From Aquiflexum gelatinilyticum (GTDB taxonomy: Bacteria > Bacteroidota > Bacteroidia > Cytophagales > Cyclobacteriaceae), in assembly GCF_024741135.1 (NCBI RefSeq), contig NZ_JANSUY010000002.1, positions 62,001-126,000 on the forward strand: DNA of 64,000 bases. The letters run 5' to 3'. A model generated the notes under the pieces. It saw only the letters and a list, made by a program, of their open reading frames with translations, did no database searches and had not been told where the DNA came from. This document shows, piece after piece, positions 8,124 to 16,322 of this stretch. The position numbers were made by a program, and so were the translations under genes. Each line of letters begins with the position of its first letter. The stretch's first letter is position 1.

Positions 8124-9046
8124 ATGAATGCTCCCCGCTTATTCACTTCCGAGACATACACATCGACACCAAGGCCGATTTTTTGGAATACTTCTTTGGC
8201 TTTTTCACCTGCCTCATGTGCGATGTCACCATTTGGAGAAAGGACAAATATGGTCGGTCCTGAACCTGATATTCCCGAGCCCAAAGACCCGATGGACTTG
8301 ATTGCATCCCGCAATTCATAAAATCCCGGAATCAGCAATGCACGGGAAGGCTCTGCGATGACATCTTTCAATGACCTGCTGAGCAAAGCCAAGTCTGACT
8401 TATACAATGCCGCTATAAACCCGGCAATATTTCCTGATTGCATCACGGACTCTTTTAAAGAAATCTGTTTGCGCAGTACACTTCTCGAATCGGATGTTTT
8501 CAATTCAATATGGGGATGTACCAAGGTACAGAAAATGCCTTCGGGAACCGGAAGCTTCACCATATCCAATGGATCATAATCCCTGATCAACACAAAACCT
8601 CCCAAAATAGAAGGTGCAACATTGTCCGCATGGGCCGAACCGCAAGCGATCCGCTCTGATTCCATTGCAAATGGAACCAACTCTTCTTTGGTAAATGGAT
8701 TGCCCAAAAGCACATTCGCAGCTTCCAATGCCGCTGCAGCACTTGCAGCCGAGGAACCCATTCCTGAACCAAGCGGCAATCCTTTTTCAAGGAAAATATC
8801 AATGCCTTGCTTCGAACCCAATTTGTTGAGCATGGCCTGAATGGCTACAGAACAGGTATTCTTCTCCGGTTCCAAAGGAAGTTTTCCTTCATCCCCTTCG
8901 ATTCCTGTTACTCTCAATATCCCCTCCTGATTGAATGAAACCGACACCTTGTCGCCCAATCTATCGATGGCAAATCCCAGGATATCAAATCCGCAGGACA
9001 CATTGGCGACAGTTGCCGGGGCGAAAGCAGTTACGGATTGTCCCAT
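8111..9046 (-). CDS. thrB: Homoserine kinase
   Basis: Phosphorylates L-homoserine for threonine synthase. It is a GHMP kinase: the glycine/serine-rich ATP loop PLGSGMGSSAASAAAAL lies at about residues 90-106, and the C-terminal GSGISGSGPTIFVL motif at about 260-275. The start MGQSVTAFAPATVANVSCGF is typical, and at 311 aa it is full length. Its ATG overlaps the thrA stop as TAATG, so translation is probably coupled. The last residues (IVSR) and the stop come from a CTTGATACT repeat. Confidence 0.95.
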   Translation of the reverse strand: MGQSVTAFAPATVANVSCGFDILGFAIDRLGDKVSVSFNQEGILRVTGIEGDEGKLPLEPEKNTCSVAIQAMLNKLGSKQGIDIFLEKGLPLGSGMGSSAASAAAALEAANVLLGNPFTKEELVPFAMESERIACGSAHADNVAPSILGGFVLIRDYDPLDMVKLPVPEGIFCTLVHPHIELKTSDSRSVLRKQISLKESVMQSGNIAGFIAALYKSDLALLSRSLKDVIAEPSRALLIPGFYELRDAIKSIGSLGSGISGSGPTIFVLSPNGDIAHEAGEKAKEVFQKIGLGVDVYVSEVNKRGAFIVSR

Positions 9047-11499
9047 TATCTGGAGAAATTACCCAACCGTATCACATCTGCAAATACACCGGCGGCTGTC
9101 ACATCTGCACCTGCACCCGGACCTCTGATGATCATCGGGAAGTCATGGTAGCGCTCTGTGGTAAACAAGATCATATTGTCAGATCCTTTCAAAGTATAAA
9201 AAGGATGCGTGCTGTCAAGAGAATTCAAACCCACTTTTGCTTTGCCGTTTTCCAAAGTTGCCATAAACCTGAGCTTCTCACCTTTGGATTTGGCGGTTTC
9301 CAGCATTTGGGCAAACTCACCATCGTGCGCTTGAAGTTTGACAAAAAACTCGTCTATTGAGGCTGTTTCCCTGCAATCTTCCGGTACCATACTTTGAATA
9401 GTAATATCTTCAAAGTGTAAGTCCTGCTCGGCTTCCCTTCCCAAAATCAGGATTTTTCTACCCACATCCATGCCACTCAAATCATCCCTTGGATCCGGTT
9501 CGGTATAGCCTTTTTCCTTGGCAACTTTGACCACTTCCGAAAAAGGCGCTCCTTTTTCCAATTCGCTGAAAATATAATTCATCGATCCGCTCAGCACTGC
9601 TTCTATCCGCAACACCTTGTCTCCGCTCAGCATGAGGTCCTGAAGGGTGTTGATGACCGGAAGGCCTGCAGCCACGTTGGTTTCATAGAGAAACTTCACT
9701 CCCCGCTTGTAAGCGAGTTTTTTCAAGGATTTGTAATTCTCCAATGAACCTGAGTTGGCTTTTTTGTTTGGAGTGACAATGGCTACTTTGGCTTCCAAAA
9801 CCTGTTCGTAAGTATCTGCCACTTCCTGACTTGCAGTACAATCCACAAAAACCGTGTTGGAGAAGTTCATGTCCTCCATCTGTTTGATGAACTTCTGCAA
9901 ATCCATTGGCTGTGCACCTTTGGCGTCTTCAGGTGCAGGGCAATTAGCCAGGTCAAAACCATCTTCATGGAAAGCCATGAATCTTGAATTGGCAATGCCG
10001 TGGATCTGCACATCCAAATCGTTTTCTTTTTGAAGTTTCTTTCTTTGCAGGGAAATCATCTTGATCAAAGCCTTTCCTATCAATCCAACTCCCACCAAAA
10101 AGACGTGCAACACTTTGTTTTCTGAAAGGAAAAATGCCTCATGGAGCGCGTTAAGGGCTTTTTGAAGGTCAGCTTGGGAGACTACCGCAGAGATATTCAA
10201 TTCTGAGCTTCCCTGAGCAATGGCGTATACGTTGACATTGTTTCTGCCCAAAGCCATAAACATCCTGCCACTCGCACCGGGATTGTGTTTCATGTTTTCT
10301 CCCACTGCCGCTACTACCGCCATCTCAGAAACCACCACAACAGGATCCATTTCCCCGTTTCGGATTTCATTGATAAATTCCTTTTCTATTCCTTCTTTGG
10401 CCAAAGCCACTTCATTGGTTTTGATCGCTACGCAAATGCTATGTTCGGAAGAAGCCTGACTGATCAAAATAATATTGACTCCTGCGTCTGCCAAAGCCCC
10501 AAAAACCCTCCTGCTTACGCCTACCACCTCCATCAACCCCGCTCCCTGAATATTCAAAAGCGATATTCCTGCCAAAGAAGAAATCCCCTTGATCAGTTTT
10601 CCGGTTGGCGCGTCACTGTTGATCAGGGTTCCAGGATGCTCTGGTTCAAAGGTATTTTTGATATAAATCGGAATTCCCTTGCGCATCGCAGGTTGCATGG
10701 TAGCCGGAAAAATCACTTTAGCCCCAAAGTGGGAAAGCTCCATGGCCTCGTTGTACGTCAACTGTGGAATAGTGAAAGCGGAATATACGAGCCTTGGATC
10801 CGAAGTCATCACGCCGGACACATCTGTCCAAATCTCCAATGTATCTGCAGTAAGCGCTGAGGCAAAAATCGCAGCAGTATAGTCCGAGCCACTTCTGCCT
10901 AGCGTGGTGGTTTCGCCTTTTTCGGTTGAGGCCACAAAGCCAGTGATGATTTTCATCCCGGGATGGGAATGAAAGTAATCCTGAATTAAGTCATTGGTGA
11001 CCGGAAAATCCACCTTGGCATTCCCAAAGCGGTTATTGGTACGGATGACCTCTCTTGCATCAAGGTAGTGGGTATTCAAACCTTCGACTTTCAAGGCTTC
11101 TGCCAAAACAAAAGCCGACAGCCTTTCGCCAAAACTCCCCACATAATCCAAAGTCTTTGGAGAACATTCTTTGATCAGGTAAATACCGTGGAAAAGGTCC
11201 TCCAATTCATTGAAGCGAACTTTGACGTAAGTCAGGACTGTGGATTGCTGCTGAATTGGTATCAGTTGCCTGACCAAATCATAATGCCTGTCTTCCAAAA
11301 CCTTGATCTCATCGGTGTAGGATTTGTCACCTTCGCGGGCCTTGACCGCACTGCGGAGCAAAACTTCCGTGACGCCTCCCAATGCAGAAAAAACAACTGC
11401 AATTTCATCCTTTTTGGCCTGTTTCTTAATGATCTGAAACACCTTCCGGATATTTTCCTGATTGGCTACTGACGATCCTCCGAATTTTAAGATTTTCAT
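9046..11499 (-). CDS. thrA: Bifunctional aspartokinase / homoserine dehydrogenase
   Basis: Catalyses the first and third steps from aspartate to threonine. The N-terminal aspartokinase domain begins MKILKFGGSSVANQENI and includes TTLGRSGSDYTAAIFA (about residues 205-220). Two ACT regulatory repeats follow (about 310-460; GLMEVVGVSRRVFGAL and MKHNPGASGRMF). The homoserine dehydrogenase half begins VFLVGVGLIGKAL (about 465), with VTPNKKANSG and ETNVAAGLPVINTL downstream. At 817 aa it matches ThrA/MetL enzymes. The ACT domains suggest feedback by threonine. A Thr-codon leader lies upstream at 11595-11627, giving a second level of control. Confidence 0.95.
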   Translation of the reverse strand: MKILKFGGSSVANQENIRKVFQIIKKQAKKDEIAVVFSALGGVTEVLLRSAVKAREGDKSYTDEIKVLEDRHYDLVRQLIPIQQQSTVLTYVKVRFNELEDLFHGIYLIKECSPKTLDYVGSFGERLSAFVLAEALKVEGLNTHYLDAREVIRTNNRFGNAKVDFPVTNDLIQDYFHSHPGMKIITGFVASTEKGETTTLGRSGSDYTAAIFASALTADTLEIWTDVSGVMTSDPRLVYSAFTIPQLTYNEAMELSHFGAKVIFPATMQPAMRKGIPIYIKNTFEPEHPGTLINSDAPTGKLIKGISSLAGISLLNIQGAGLMEVVGVSRRVFGALADAGVNIILISQASSEHSICVAIKTNEVALAKEGIEKEFINEIRNGEMDPVVVVSEMAVVAAVGENMKHNPGASGRMFMALGRNNVNVYAIAQGSSELNISAVVSQADLQKALNALHEAFFLSENKVLHVFLVGVGLIGKALIKMISLQRKKLQKENDLDVQIHGIANSRFMAFHEDGFDLANCPAPEDAKGAQPMDLQKFIKQMEDMNFSNTVFVDCTASQEVADTYEQVLEAKVAIVTPNKKANSGSLENYKSLKKLAYKRGVKFLYETNVAAGLPVINTLQDLMLSGDKVLRIEAVLSGSMNYIFSELEKGAPFSEVVKVAKEKGYTEPDPRDDLSGMDVGRKILILGREAEQDLHFEDITIQSMVPEDCRETASIDEFFVKLQAHDGEFAQMLETAKSKGEKLRFMATLENGKAKVGLNSLDSTHPFYTLKGSDNMILFTTERYHDFPMIIRGPGAGADVTAAGVFADVIRLGNFSR

Positions 11500-11541
11500 A
11501 AAAATGAATTTTTTGATTTTGGCGTATATAATATGCTGTTG

Positions 11542-11558
11542 AGGTCCAAAATGGACCT
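11542..11558 (-). promoter_or_regulatory. Leader hairpin AGGTCC/GGACCT before thrA
   Basis: A perfect 6-bp stem with a 5-base loop lies 37 bases downstream (minus strand) of the leader-peptide stop and 43 bases before the thrA start. No T-run follows directly, so it may be an antiterminator or pause hairpin rather than the terminator itself. Confidence 0.4.
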
Positions 11559-11587
11559 AAAGATAAGGGGTCTATATGGATTTGAAA

Positions 11588-11603
11588 ACGGGAATTAACC
11601 CGT
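11588..11603 (-). promoter_or_regulatory. Hairpin overlapping the thr leader stop codon
   Basis: ACGGG pairs with CCCGT around TTAATT. The leader-peptide stop TAA lies in the loop, and TTTTC follows the stem. A ribosome stalled on the Thr codons would keep this stem open, as expected for an attenuator, although the stem is short. Confidence 0.4.
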
Positions 11604-11627
11604 AATGGTGGTGGTGGTAAAAAACAT
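11595..11627 (-). CDS. Putative thr operon leader peptide MFFTTTTITG
   Basis: An 11-codon frame (ATG at 11625-11627, TAA at 11595-11597) encodes MFFTTTTITG: five Thr and one Ile codon out of ten, four of the Thr codons consecutive. It lies 95 bases upstream of thrA on the same strand. This is the hallmark of a transcription-attenuation leader, as in E. coli thrL, where Thr and Ile codons sense charged tRNA. The similarity is in design, not in sequence. Hairpins follow at 11588-11603 and 11542-11558. The chance of four Thr codons here by accident is small but not computed. Confidence 0.65.
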   Translation of the reverse strand: MFFTTTTITG

Positions 11628-11701
11628 GGAGGTACATCCACCCAAAACACAGCTGTCTCCTGCAAGGGAGAGGTTCAAATTGATGAGTTCATTTGCTGTG
11701 A

Positions 11702-11732
11702 AAAACATAGAATGCTTTTTTTGATGCGGCAA
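11702..11732 (-). promoter_or_regulatory. Candidate promoter of the thr leader-thrABC transcript
   Basis: On the minus strand TTG (11730-11732) is followed after 20 bases by TATGTTTT (11702-11709), matching TAnnTTTG at 7 of 8 positions. This would start the transcript about 65-70 bases before the leader peptide. The remainder of the gap (11733-11905) shows no gene. Confidence 0.35.
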
Positions 11733-11905
11733 TCTTAAGGACAATTTCCCGAAATGCAAAAATGTTTTGTTGTTATTTTAAAGAATTGAGACTTTTATTA
11801 CCATTTTATCAGTCAAAATGAAAAAATCTTAATATAAATTTAACCATAAAGCCAGAATAATATTTGGAAAAGGAAAACAGCTAGGTCTGCAGGTAAGCGC
11901 TATTT

Positions 11906-12247
11906 TTATTTCGTCCCAAAAAAATCTTCCCGAAAGGGACTGAACACATCGATCAACACCCCCGGCTCGATGCACACCACTCTATGCATCACATGTGGCT
12001 TGACATAATACCCTTCCCCGGTTTTGATCCTTTTGGTTTCCGTACCAATGGTCATATCAAAAACACCGCTTTCCACATACGTCACCTGACTATGAGGGTG
12101 GCTGTGTAGCTTACCGACCGCGCCAGCCTCAAATTTGACTTTGACCATCATGACCTGCTCATCATGACCATACATTTTCCTTTGGATTCCCTGATCGGCC
12201 TCCTCCCAAGGTAATTCGTTTTCAATTTGAAATGGCGTAATTGTCAT
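11906..12247 (-). CDS. Small cupin-domain protein
   Basis: A single-domain cupin of 113 aa. The metal-site motifs are KLHSHPHSQVTYVESG (motif 1, His-rich, with the Glu) and VKPHVMHRVVCIEPG (motif 2). The start chosen is MTITPFQIENEL at 12247; an in-frame extension to 12295 adds an unlikely N-terminus. The substrate is unknown. Such proteins are metal-binding sugar or small-molecule isomerases, dioxygenases or sensors. Divergent from the META lipoprotein gene. Confidence 0.8.
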   Translation of the reverse strand: MTITPFQIENELPWEEADQGIQRKMYGHDEQVMMVKVKFEAGAVGKLHSHPHSQVTYVESGVFDMTIGTETKRIKTGEGYYVKPHVMHRVVCIEPGVLIDVFSPFREDFFGTK

Positions 12248-12326
12248 CAGGTTAAAATAAAGGATTGAAATTTGATTTTTTTGGAATTCCGTCACTAAAT
12301 TAGGTCAACTCTTCACATGTAATCTT

Positions 12327-12755
12327 ATGAAAAAATTATCAGGTATCCTTATTTTGACGATTTTATTGGGTTTATCTTCCTGTAGCTCGGTTGGAAATTT
12401 GAACCCGCTGAGTCTTTTGACCGGAAACAATTGGGTGCTGAACTCCATGTTGGGAAAAGCATTGGATCCTGCAAAGTTTGCCGGAGGCTTACCTTTTCTC
12501 AATTTTCAGGAAGGTGGAAAATTGGCAGGGTTTGCCGGATGCAATAATTTCAACGGCAACTTCAACCTTGAGGGAACTTCCCTCAAATTAGATCCAGGAG
12601 CCATGACCAGAAAAGCCTGTCCGGGAGATGGAGAAAAAGATTTCACCTCCGCCCTGTCCCAAGTGGCCAACTTCAAAGTCAACAAAAACAAACTAACCTT
12701 ACTCGACGGGGCCGCCAAAGAACTGATGAGTTTTATTCCGCAGGCGAAACCCTAA
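12327..12755 (+). CDS. META-domain (HslJ-like) lipoprotein, 142 aa
   Basis: The N-terminus MKKLSGILILTILLGLSSCSS is a lipoprotein signal with lipobox LSSC (Cys at 19). The rest is a META/DUF306 domain: NNWVLNSMLGKAL, LNFQEGGKLAGFAGCNNFNGNF, then MTRKACPGDGEKDF. The GCNxFxGxF motif is diagnostic for the family, whose E. coli member HslJ is linked to heat and novobiocin resistance. It is probably periplasmic, anchored to a membrane. The exact role is unknown. Confidence 0.85.
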   Translation: MKKLSGILILTILLGLSSCSSVGNLNPLSLLTGNNWVLNSMLGKALDPAKFAGGLPFLNFQEGGKLAGFAGCNNFNGNFNLEGTSLKLDPGAMTRKACPGDGEKDFTSALSQVANFKVNKNKLTLLDGAAKELMSFIPQAKP

Positions 12756-12890
12756 AGAAAAAGATATTGATGGATATTTGATATTTTGGTGGATATTGGA
12801 CCGAAGTGGAAGTTAAAGTAGAATTTGATGTTTTCCGAGCAAGAAAGGGAATAACAAAAAAATCGGAGATGGATTTTATTTCGTCTTCGA

Positions 12891-12937
12891 TAACCTTATA
12901 ACCTTCCAACTTTTTAACCTTCTAACATTTTCAACCT
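12891..12937. repeat. Degenerate TAACCTT-type satellite
   Basis: Six or so imperfect copies of (T)AACCTTxxxAAC follow one another just downstream of the DUF2179 gene on the minus strand. This is low-complexity intergenic DNA of a kind often seen in Bacteroidota. No coding signal was seen. Confidence 0.5.
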
Positions 12938-13540
12938 CTACTTCCTCACCCTACTCCACACCTTCGTGGTAAATCTCGGTCTGTCTTCCATCACATTGAG
13001 GTCGTCTTCACTGATTCTTTTGACGCTTTCGATGGTGTAGAATGCTTTGTCGTTGATCGACTTTACTTTTCCGATAAAGCCAGTGAGGTCATCCCGCTTC
13101 ATGACCGTGAAGAGTAAATTCACTTTTCCATAACGTCCTTCAGCACCCACAGAGGTAAACCTGAAATTCTTTTCTTTCATGTATTCAATCAAAGCCGGCA
13201 TGGGTTCAGGAGTAATCACACGAACCAAAACTCTTCCCAAAGCGAGTTTTTCTTCGATGGTCATCCCAACGAATGTTCCCATCGCAAAGCCTCCTGCGTA
13301 AGCCACATAGGACATGGGATTGTTGACATTCTGAAAAATCTGCCCAATAGCCAAAAGCCAGATCAAGGACTCGAAAAAACCCAAAATTGGCGCGATTTTC
13401 TTTTTGCCGTTCATGACAAACATGATCCTGAGCGTATTGATAGACACATCCATCACCCTAGCGCAGAATATCAGGAAAGGCATAATCAGGTAATTGAATA
13501 CTTCAGGTGGAATTCCCATTGAAGTAAAGTACTCTTGCAT
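12938..13540 (-). CDS. DUF2179/UPF0316 family membrane protein, 200 aa
   Basis: The N-terminal half has three hydrophobic segments (about residues 15-35, 48-68, 75-95) with the family phrases ARVMDVSINTLRIMFVMNGKK and FESLIWLLAIGQIFQNV. The C-terminal half is the soluble DUF2179 domain (RVITPEPMPALIEYMKEK, VGAEGRYGKVNLLFTVMKR). Length and layout match UPF0316 proteins. The function is not established; the soluble domain resembles small ligand-binding domains. A strong -7 element lies 20 bases upstream. Confidence 0.85.
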   Translation of the reverse strand: MQEYFTSMGIPPEVFNYLIMPFLIFCARVMDVSINTLRIMFVMNGKKKIAPILGFFESLIWLLAIGQIFQNVNNPMSYVAYAGGFAMGTFVGMTIEEKLALGRVLVRVITPEPMPALIEYMKEKNFRFTSVGAEGRYGKVNLLFTVMKRDDLTGFIGKVKSINDKAFYTIESVKRISEDDLNVMEDRPRFTTKVWSRVRK

Positions 13541-13559
13541 CGCAATTTATTTTTATTTA

Positions 13560-13567
13560 CAAAGGTA
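13560..13567 (-). promoter_or_regulatory. -7 element TACCTTTG for the DUF2179 gene
   Basis: An 8/8 match to TAnnTTTG on the minus strand, ending 20 bases before the ATG. The matching -33 TTG at correct spacing was not found. Confidence 0.4.
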
Positions 13568-13713
13568 ACAGCTTCACAAGTTGGAAACGTTGGAAACCAA
13601 AGAATATTCTTTGATTTTTGTCCACTGTCCACAGACCACGGACGACAATAGGCTAAACTGAACACCAAGCCATTAAACTTTAAAGGAGATTTTGACAATT
13701 CGCTTTTTCGAAA

Positions 13714-14895
13714 TCAGATGACTTTGGCAACTCCAGATTTTGATCCAAAATAGATAAACAGAACCGAACAGGTAAGCATCAGGTAAATCAAAAAATCCCA
13801 ATCGTGAAAAATATCGAAAGTAATCCCAAAAACTAGCGGCCCCAAAGCTGCAAGGTAATAGCCGGTGGATTGGACCATTCCTGAAAGTGAGGCGGTGGTT
13901 TTTTGATGGTGGGTTCGCAATCCGATCAGGGTATAGGCAAGGGAGACACTTGAACCCAATCCCAATCCCGCCAAGGCAAGTCCGGCATAATTCACCCAAT
14001 GTGTTTGACTGAAAAGTGAGGAAAAACCGATCAGATACATGCAACCTATCACCACGACGATGCCGACTTGGTCCTTGAACCGAACCGCAATCATCGGAGC
14101 CAAAAATGATCCGATCAGTCCGATCATCTGCATGATAGAAAGAATCAATCCAGCCTCAACTGCTGAAAACCCCCTCGAAACCAGCATGTCAGGAAGCCAG
14201 GCAATGATGGTGAAATACAGCAAAGACTGCACGCCCATAAATAGGCAGATGTTCCATGCCAAGCTCGATTTCCAGACATTTACCTTTGCATGGGTATCTG
14301 CAGTCTTTTTGTTTTTGGGATGAAGCTTGACCTGAGGCCACCAAATCAAAATCCCCAATACCAATAATCCCGCCCAAGTCAACAGCGATCCTCTCCATCC
14401 CCAACCCAAGTCAATGGCCATCGGGGCAGAAATTCCGGATGCCACGGCAGCAAATAAACTCATACCTGTGGTATAGGATGCAGTAATCAGCCCGATCTGG
14501 GTTGGCAAAAGGTGCTTGATCAAGGGAATCAACAACACATTGCAGATGACAATCCCGATTCCGGTCAGGCCTGTTCCGATAAAAAGCAATTCCGGTCCGC
14601 CCTGAACCCTTATGACTGTTCCTAAAAGGATCAGGACCAAGGCATAAAGGATGGCTTTTGAATTGCCGAGTTGCTTTCCTATGGCTGCCGAAAAAAGAGA
14701 AAAAGTCGCAAAAGTAAGCAGCGGCAAGGTGGTGAGAAATCCTGCCCAACCATTGGAAAGGCCCAAATCCTCCCGGATCATTGGAATCAATGGTCCGACG
14801 GCGGTGATCGAAGGCCTCAGATTAAAGGAAACCAACAAAATCCCCAAGATCAGGAACCAAGGTTTTTTGTAGAAGGGTTGGGGTTTGGGAGTCAA
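13714..14895 (-). CDS. MFS transporter, CynX/NimT (cyanate permease-like) type
   Basis: About 12 transmembrane segments over 393 aa. The N-terminal signature FNLRPSITAVGPLIPMIRED is typical of the CynX/NimT family of MFS permeases, which includes cyanate and 2-nitroimidazole transporters. The substrate cannot be read from the sequence. Translation appears to begin at a TTG (MTPKPQPFYKKPW): the codon directly before it is an in-frame TAG, and the next Met is inside the first loop. It is preceded on the same strand by hemH, 105 bases away. Confidence 0.85.
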   Translation of the reverse strand: MTPKPQPFYKKPWFLILGILLVSFNLRPSITAVGPLIPMIREDLGLSNGWAGFLTTLPLLTFATFSLFSAAIGKQLGNSKAILYALVLILLGTVIRVQGGPELLFIGTGLTGIGIVICNVLLIPLIKHLLPTQIGLITASYTTGMSLFAAVASGISAPMAIDLGWGWRGSLLTWAGLLVLGILIWWPQVKLHPKNKKTADTHAKVNVWKSSLAWNICLFMGVQSLLYFTIIAWLPDMLVSRGFSAVEAGLILSIMQMIGLIGSFLAPMIAVRFKDQVGIVVVIGCMYLIGFSSLFSQTHWVNYAGLALAGLGLGSSVSLAYTLIGLRTHHQKTTASLSGMVQSTGYYLAALGPLVFGITFDIFHDWDFLIYLMLTCSVLFIYFGSKSGVAKVI

Positions 14896-15000
14896 CTAAG
14901 GCAGATATTATTGGTGGTTCCTTTTTTTCAATAAAGCCAAGATACGAGAACCGAGAGCCAAGACAATGTGATAGAAGGAATCTTAAAATTTTGCAATCTT

Positions 15001-16035
15001 TCACGAATTTTCCTCCACTAAATCCTTGACACAGGCTACCCAAGTGTCCCGGGAGTTTAAGCTGGGCACTAGGTCCCATTTTTCACCGCCAAGCTCTTCA
15101 AATTGCTCCTTGTATTCTTCTCCTACTTCCACGGTAGTTTCCAAACAATCCGCCACAAAAGCCGGTGAGAAAACGAGTACTTTTTTTACTCCTTTTGAAG
15201 ATAATTCCTTGATCAGGTCTTCGGTATAGGGTTTGATCCAAGGGTCTTTGCCGAGCCGGGACTGGAAGCAGGTGACTACTTTATCTTCCGGCAAACCCAA
15301 TTTGGCAGCGATCAATCTTGTGGTATGGAAGCACTGACCGCGGTAGCAGAACTGGTTTTTCTTGGTATAGTTGCCACAGCATTTGTCACTGAGTTGGCAG
15401 TATCCATCCACAGAACCTTTTCGGATCTGTCGCTCGGGCAGTCCATGGTAAGAAAAAAGGTAAGTATCGTATTCTTCCTTTTCCATCATTTCTTTTCCCA
15501 ATTCGGCCCAAGCCTCCACAAAAAGCGGGTGATCGACGAAGTTGTTGATAAAAGTGATGTTTGGGATGATCTGCCAGGTACGGGCGATTTCCATGACCTT
15601 GTCTACGACAGAACCGTTTGTAGCGGAAGCGTATTGCGGAAAAAGAGGCAGTACGATGATTTTTTTAACATTGGCTTTGTTCAGCTTTTCCAGGCCTTGT
15701 TCGATACTTGGCGTCTGATAGCGCATGGCAAATTCCACATGGTATTTTTCAGGGTCTAGGACTTTGATGAGTTTCTCGGTCAGGTCTACTGTATGGTACA
15801 TCAGCGGTGAACCCCTTTCGGTAAAAAGTTTGCGGTATTCATGTGCGGATTTTGGGGCACGGAAAGGTGCGATGATGAGGTTGACCAATGCCCATCTTGG
15901 AATAAATGGAAAATCGATCACCCTTCCATCCATCAAAAATTCCCTTAAATATTTTCTGACATCGCCGGTGGCTGTACTGTCGGGAGTCCCGAGGTTGACC
16001 AATAGCACACCGATTTTTGCTTTATTTTTACTCAT
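15001..16035 (-). CDS. hemH: Ferrochelatase
   Basis: Inserts Fe(II) into protoporphyrin IX in the last step of protoheme synthesis. The start MSKNKAKIGVLLVNLGTPDS carries the family N-terminus. The catalytic-His motif is FSYHGLPERQIRKG (about residues 195-208). A cysteine-rich stretch CQLSDKCCGNYTKKNQFCYRG follows, and the C-terminus has FSPAFVADCLETTVE. The length of 344 aa is normal. No neighbouring heme genes are in the window. Confidence 0.95.
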   Translation of the reverse strand: MSKNKAKIGVLLVNLGTPDSTATGDVRKYLREFLMDGRVIDFPFIPRWALVNLIIAPFRAPKSAHEYRKLFTERGSPLMYHTVDLTEKLIKVLDPEKYHVEFAMRYQTPSIEQGLEKLNKANVKKIIVLPLFPQYASATNGSVVDKVMEIARTWQIIPNITFINNFVDHPLFVEAWAELGKEMMEKEEYDTYLFSYHGLPERQIRKGSVDGYCQLSDKCCGNYTKKNQFCYRGQCFHTTRLIAAKLGLPEDKVVTCFQSRLGKDPWIKPYTEDLIKELSSKGVKKVLVFSPAFVADCLETTVEVGEEYKEQFEELGGEKWDLVPSLNSRDTWVACVKDLVEENS

Positions 16036-16143
16036 TTCTGTTTTGAATTCTTTATAATTTTAAAGAGAACCAAATTACAGGCTTTTGGTTGGAATTTGCC
16101 AATGGATTTGGATAAAGAGTGGATGGGATATGGCACTAGTACA

Positions 16144-16166
16144 GGGTGTAATTTGAAATTGCACCC
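16144..16166. repeat. 11-bp inverted repeat between hemH and an orphan gene
   Basis: GGGTGTAATTT and AAATTGCACCC face each other with one base between (one G-T pair). It could be part of a terminator for the orphan gene at 16323-17120 or a protein-binding dyad. The rest of the 16036-16322 gap shows nothing else. Confidence 0.4.
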
Positions 16167-16322
16167 TTTTATCCTTACCTACTTGCAATTGGGTTCAAAT
16201 TAGAATCTCCCATTTGAAAGATAATTCTCGGTAAATTGAATTAAAATTCATTTTAAATGAAGGCTTAATTACAAACGCCTAGAGTCAATGCCAATCTTCG
16301 CCCAATTAGGCTACCTCCATTC

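Noticed and set aside
10285-10860. 191-aa plus-strand frame
   Set aside because: It is antisense to thrA, with a Cys/His-rich random composition.
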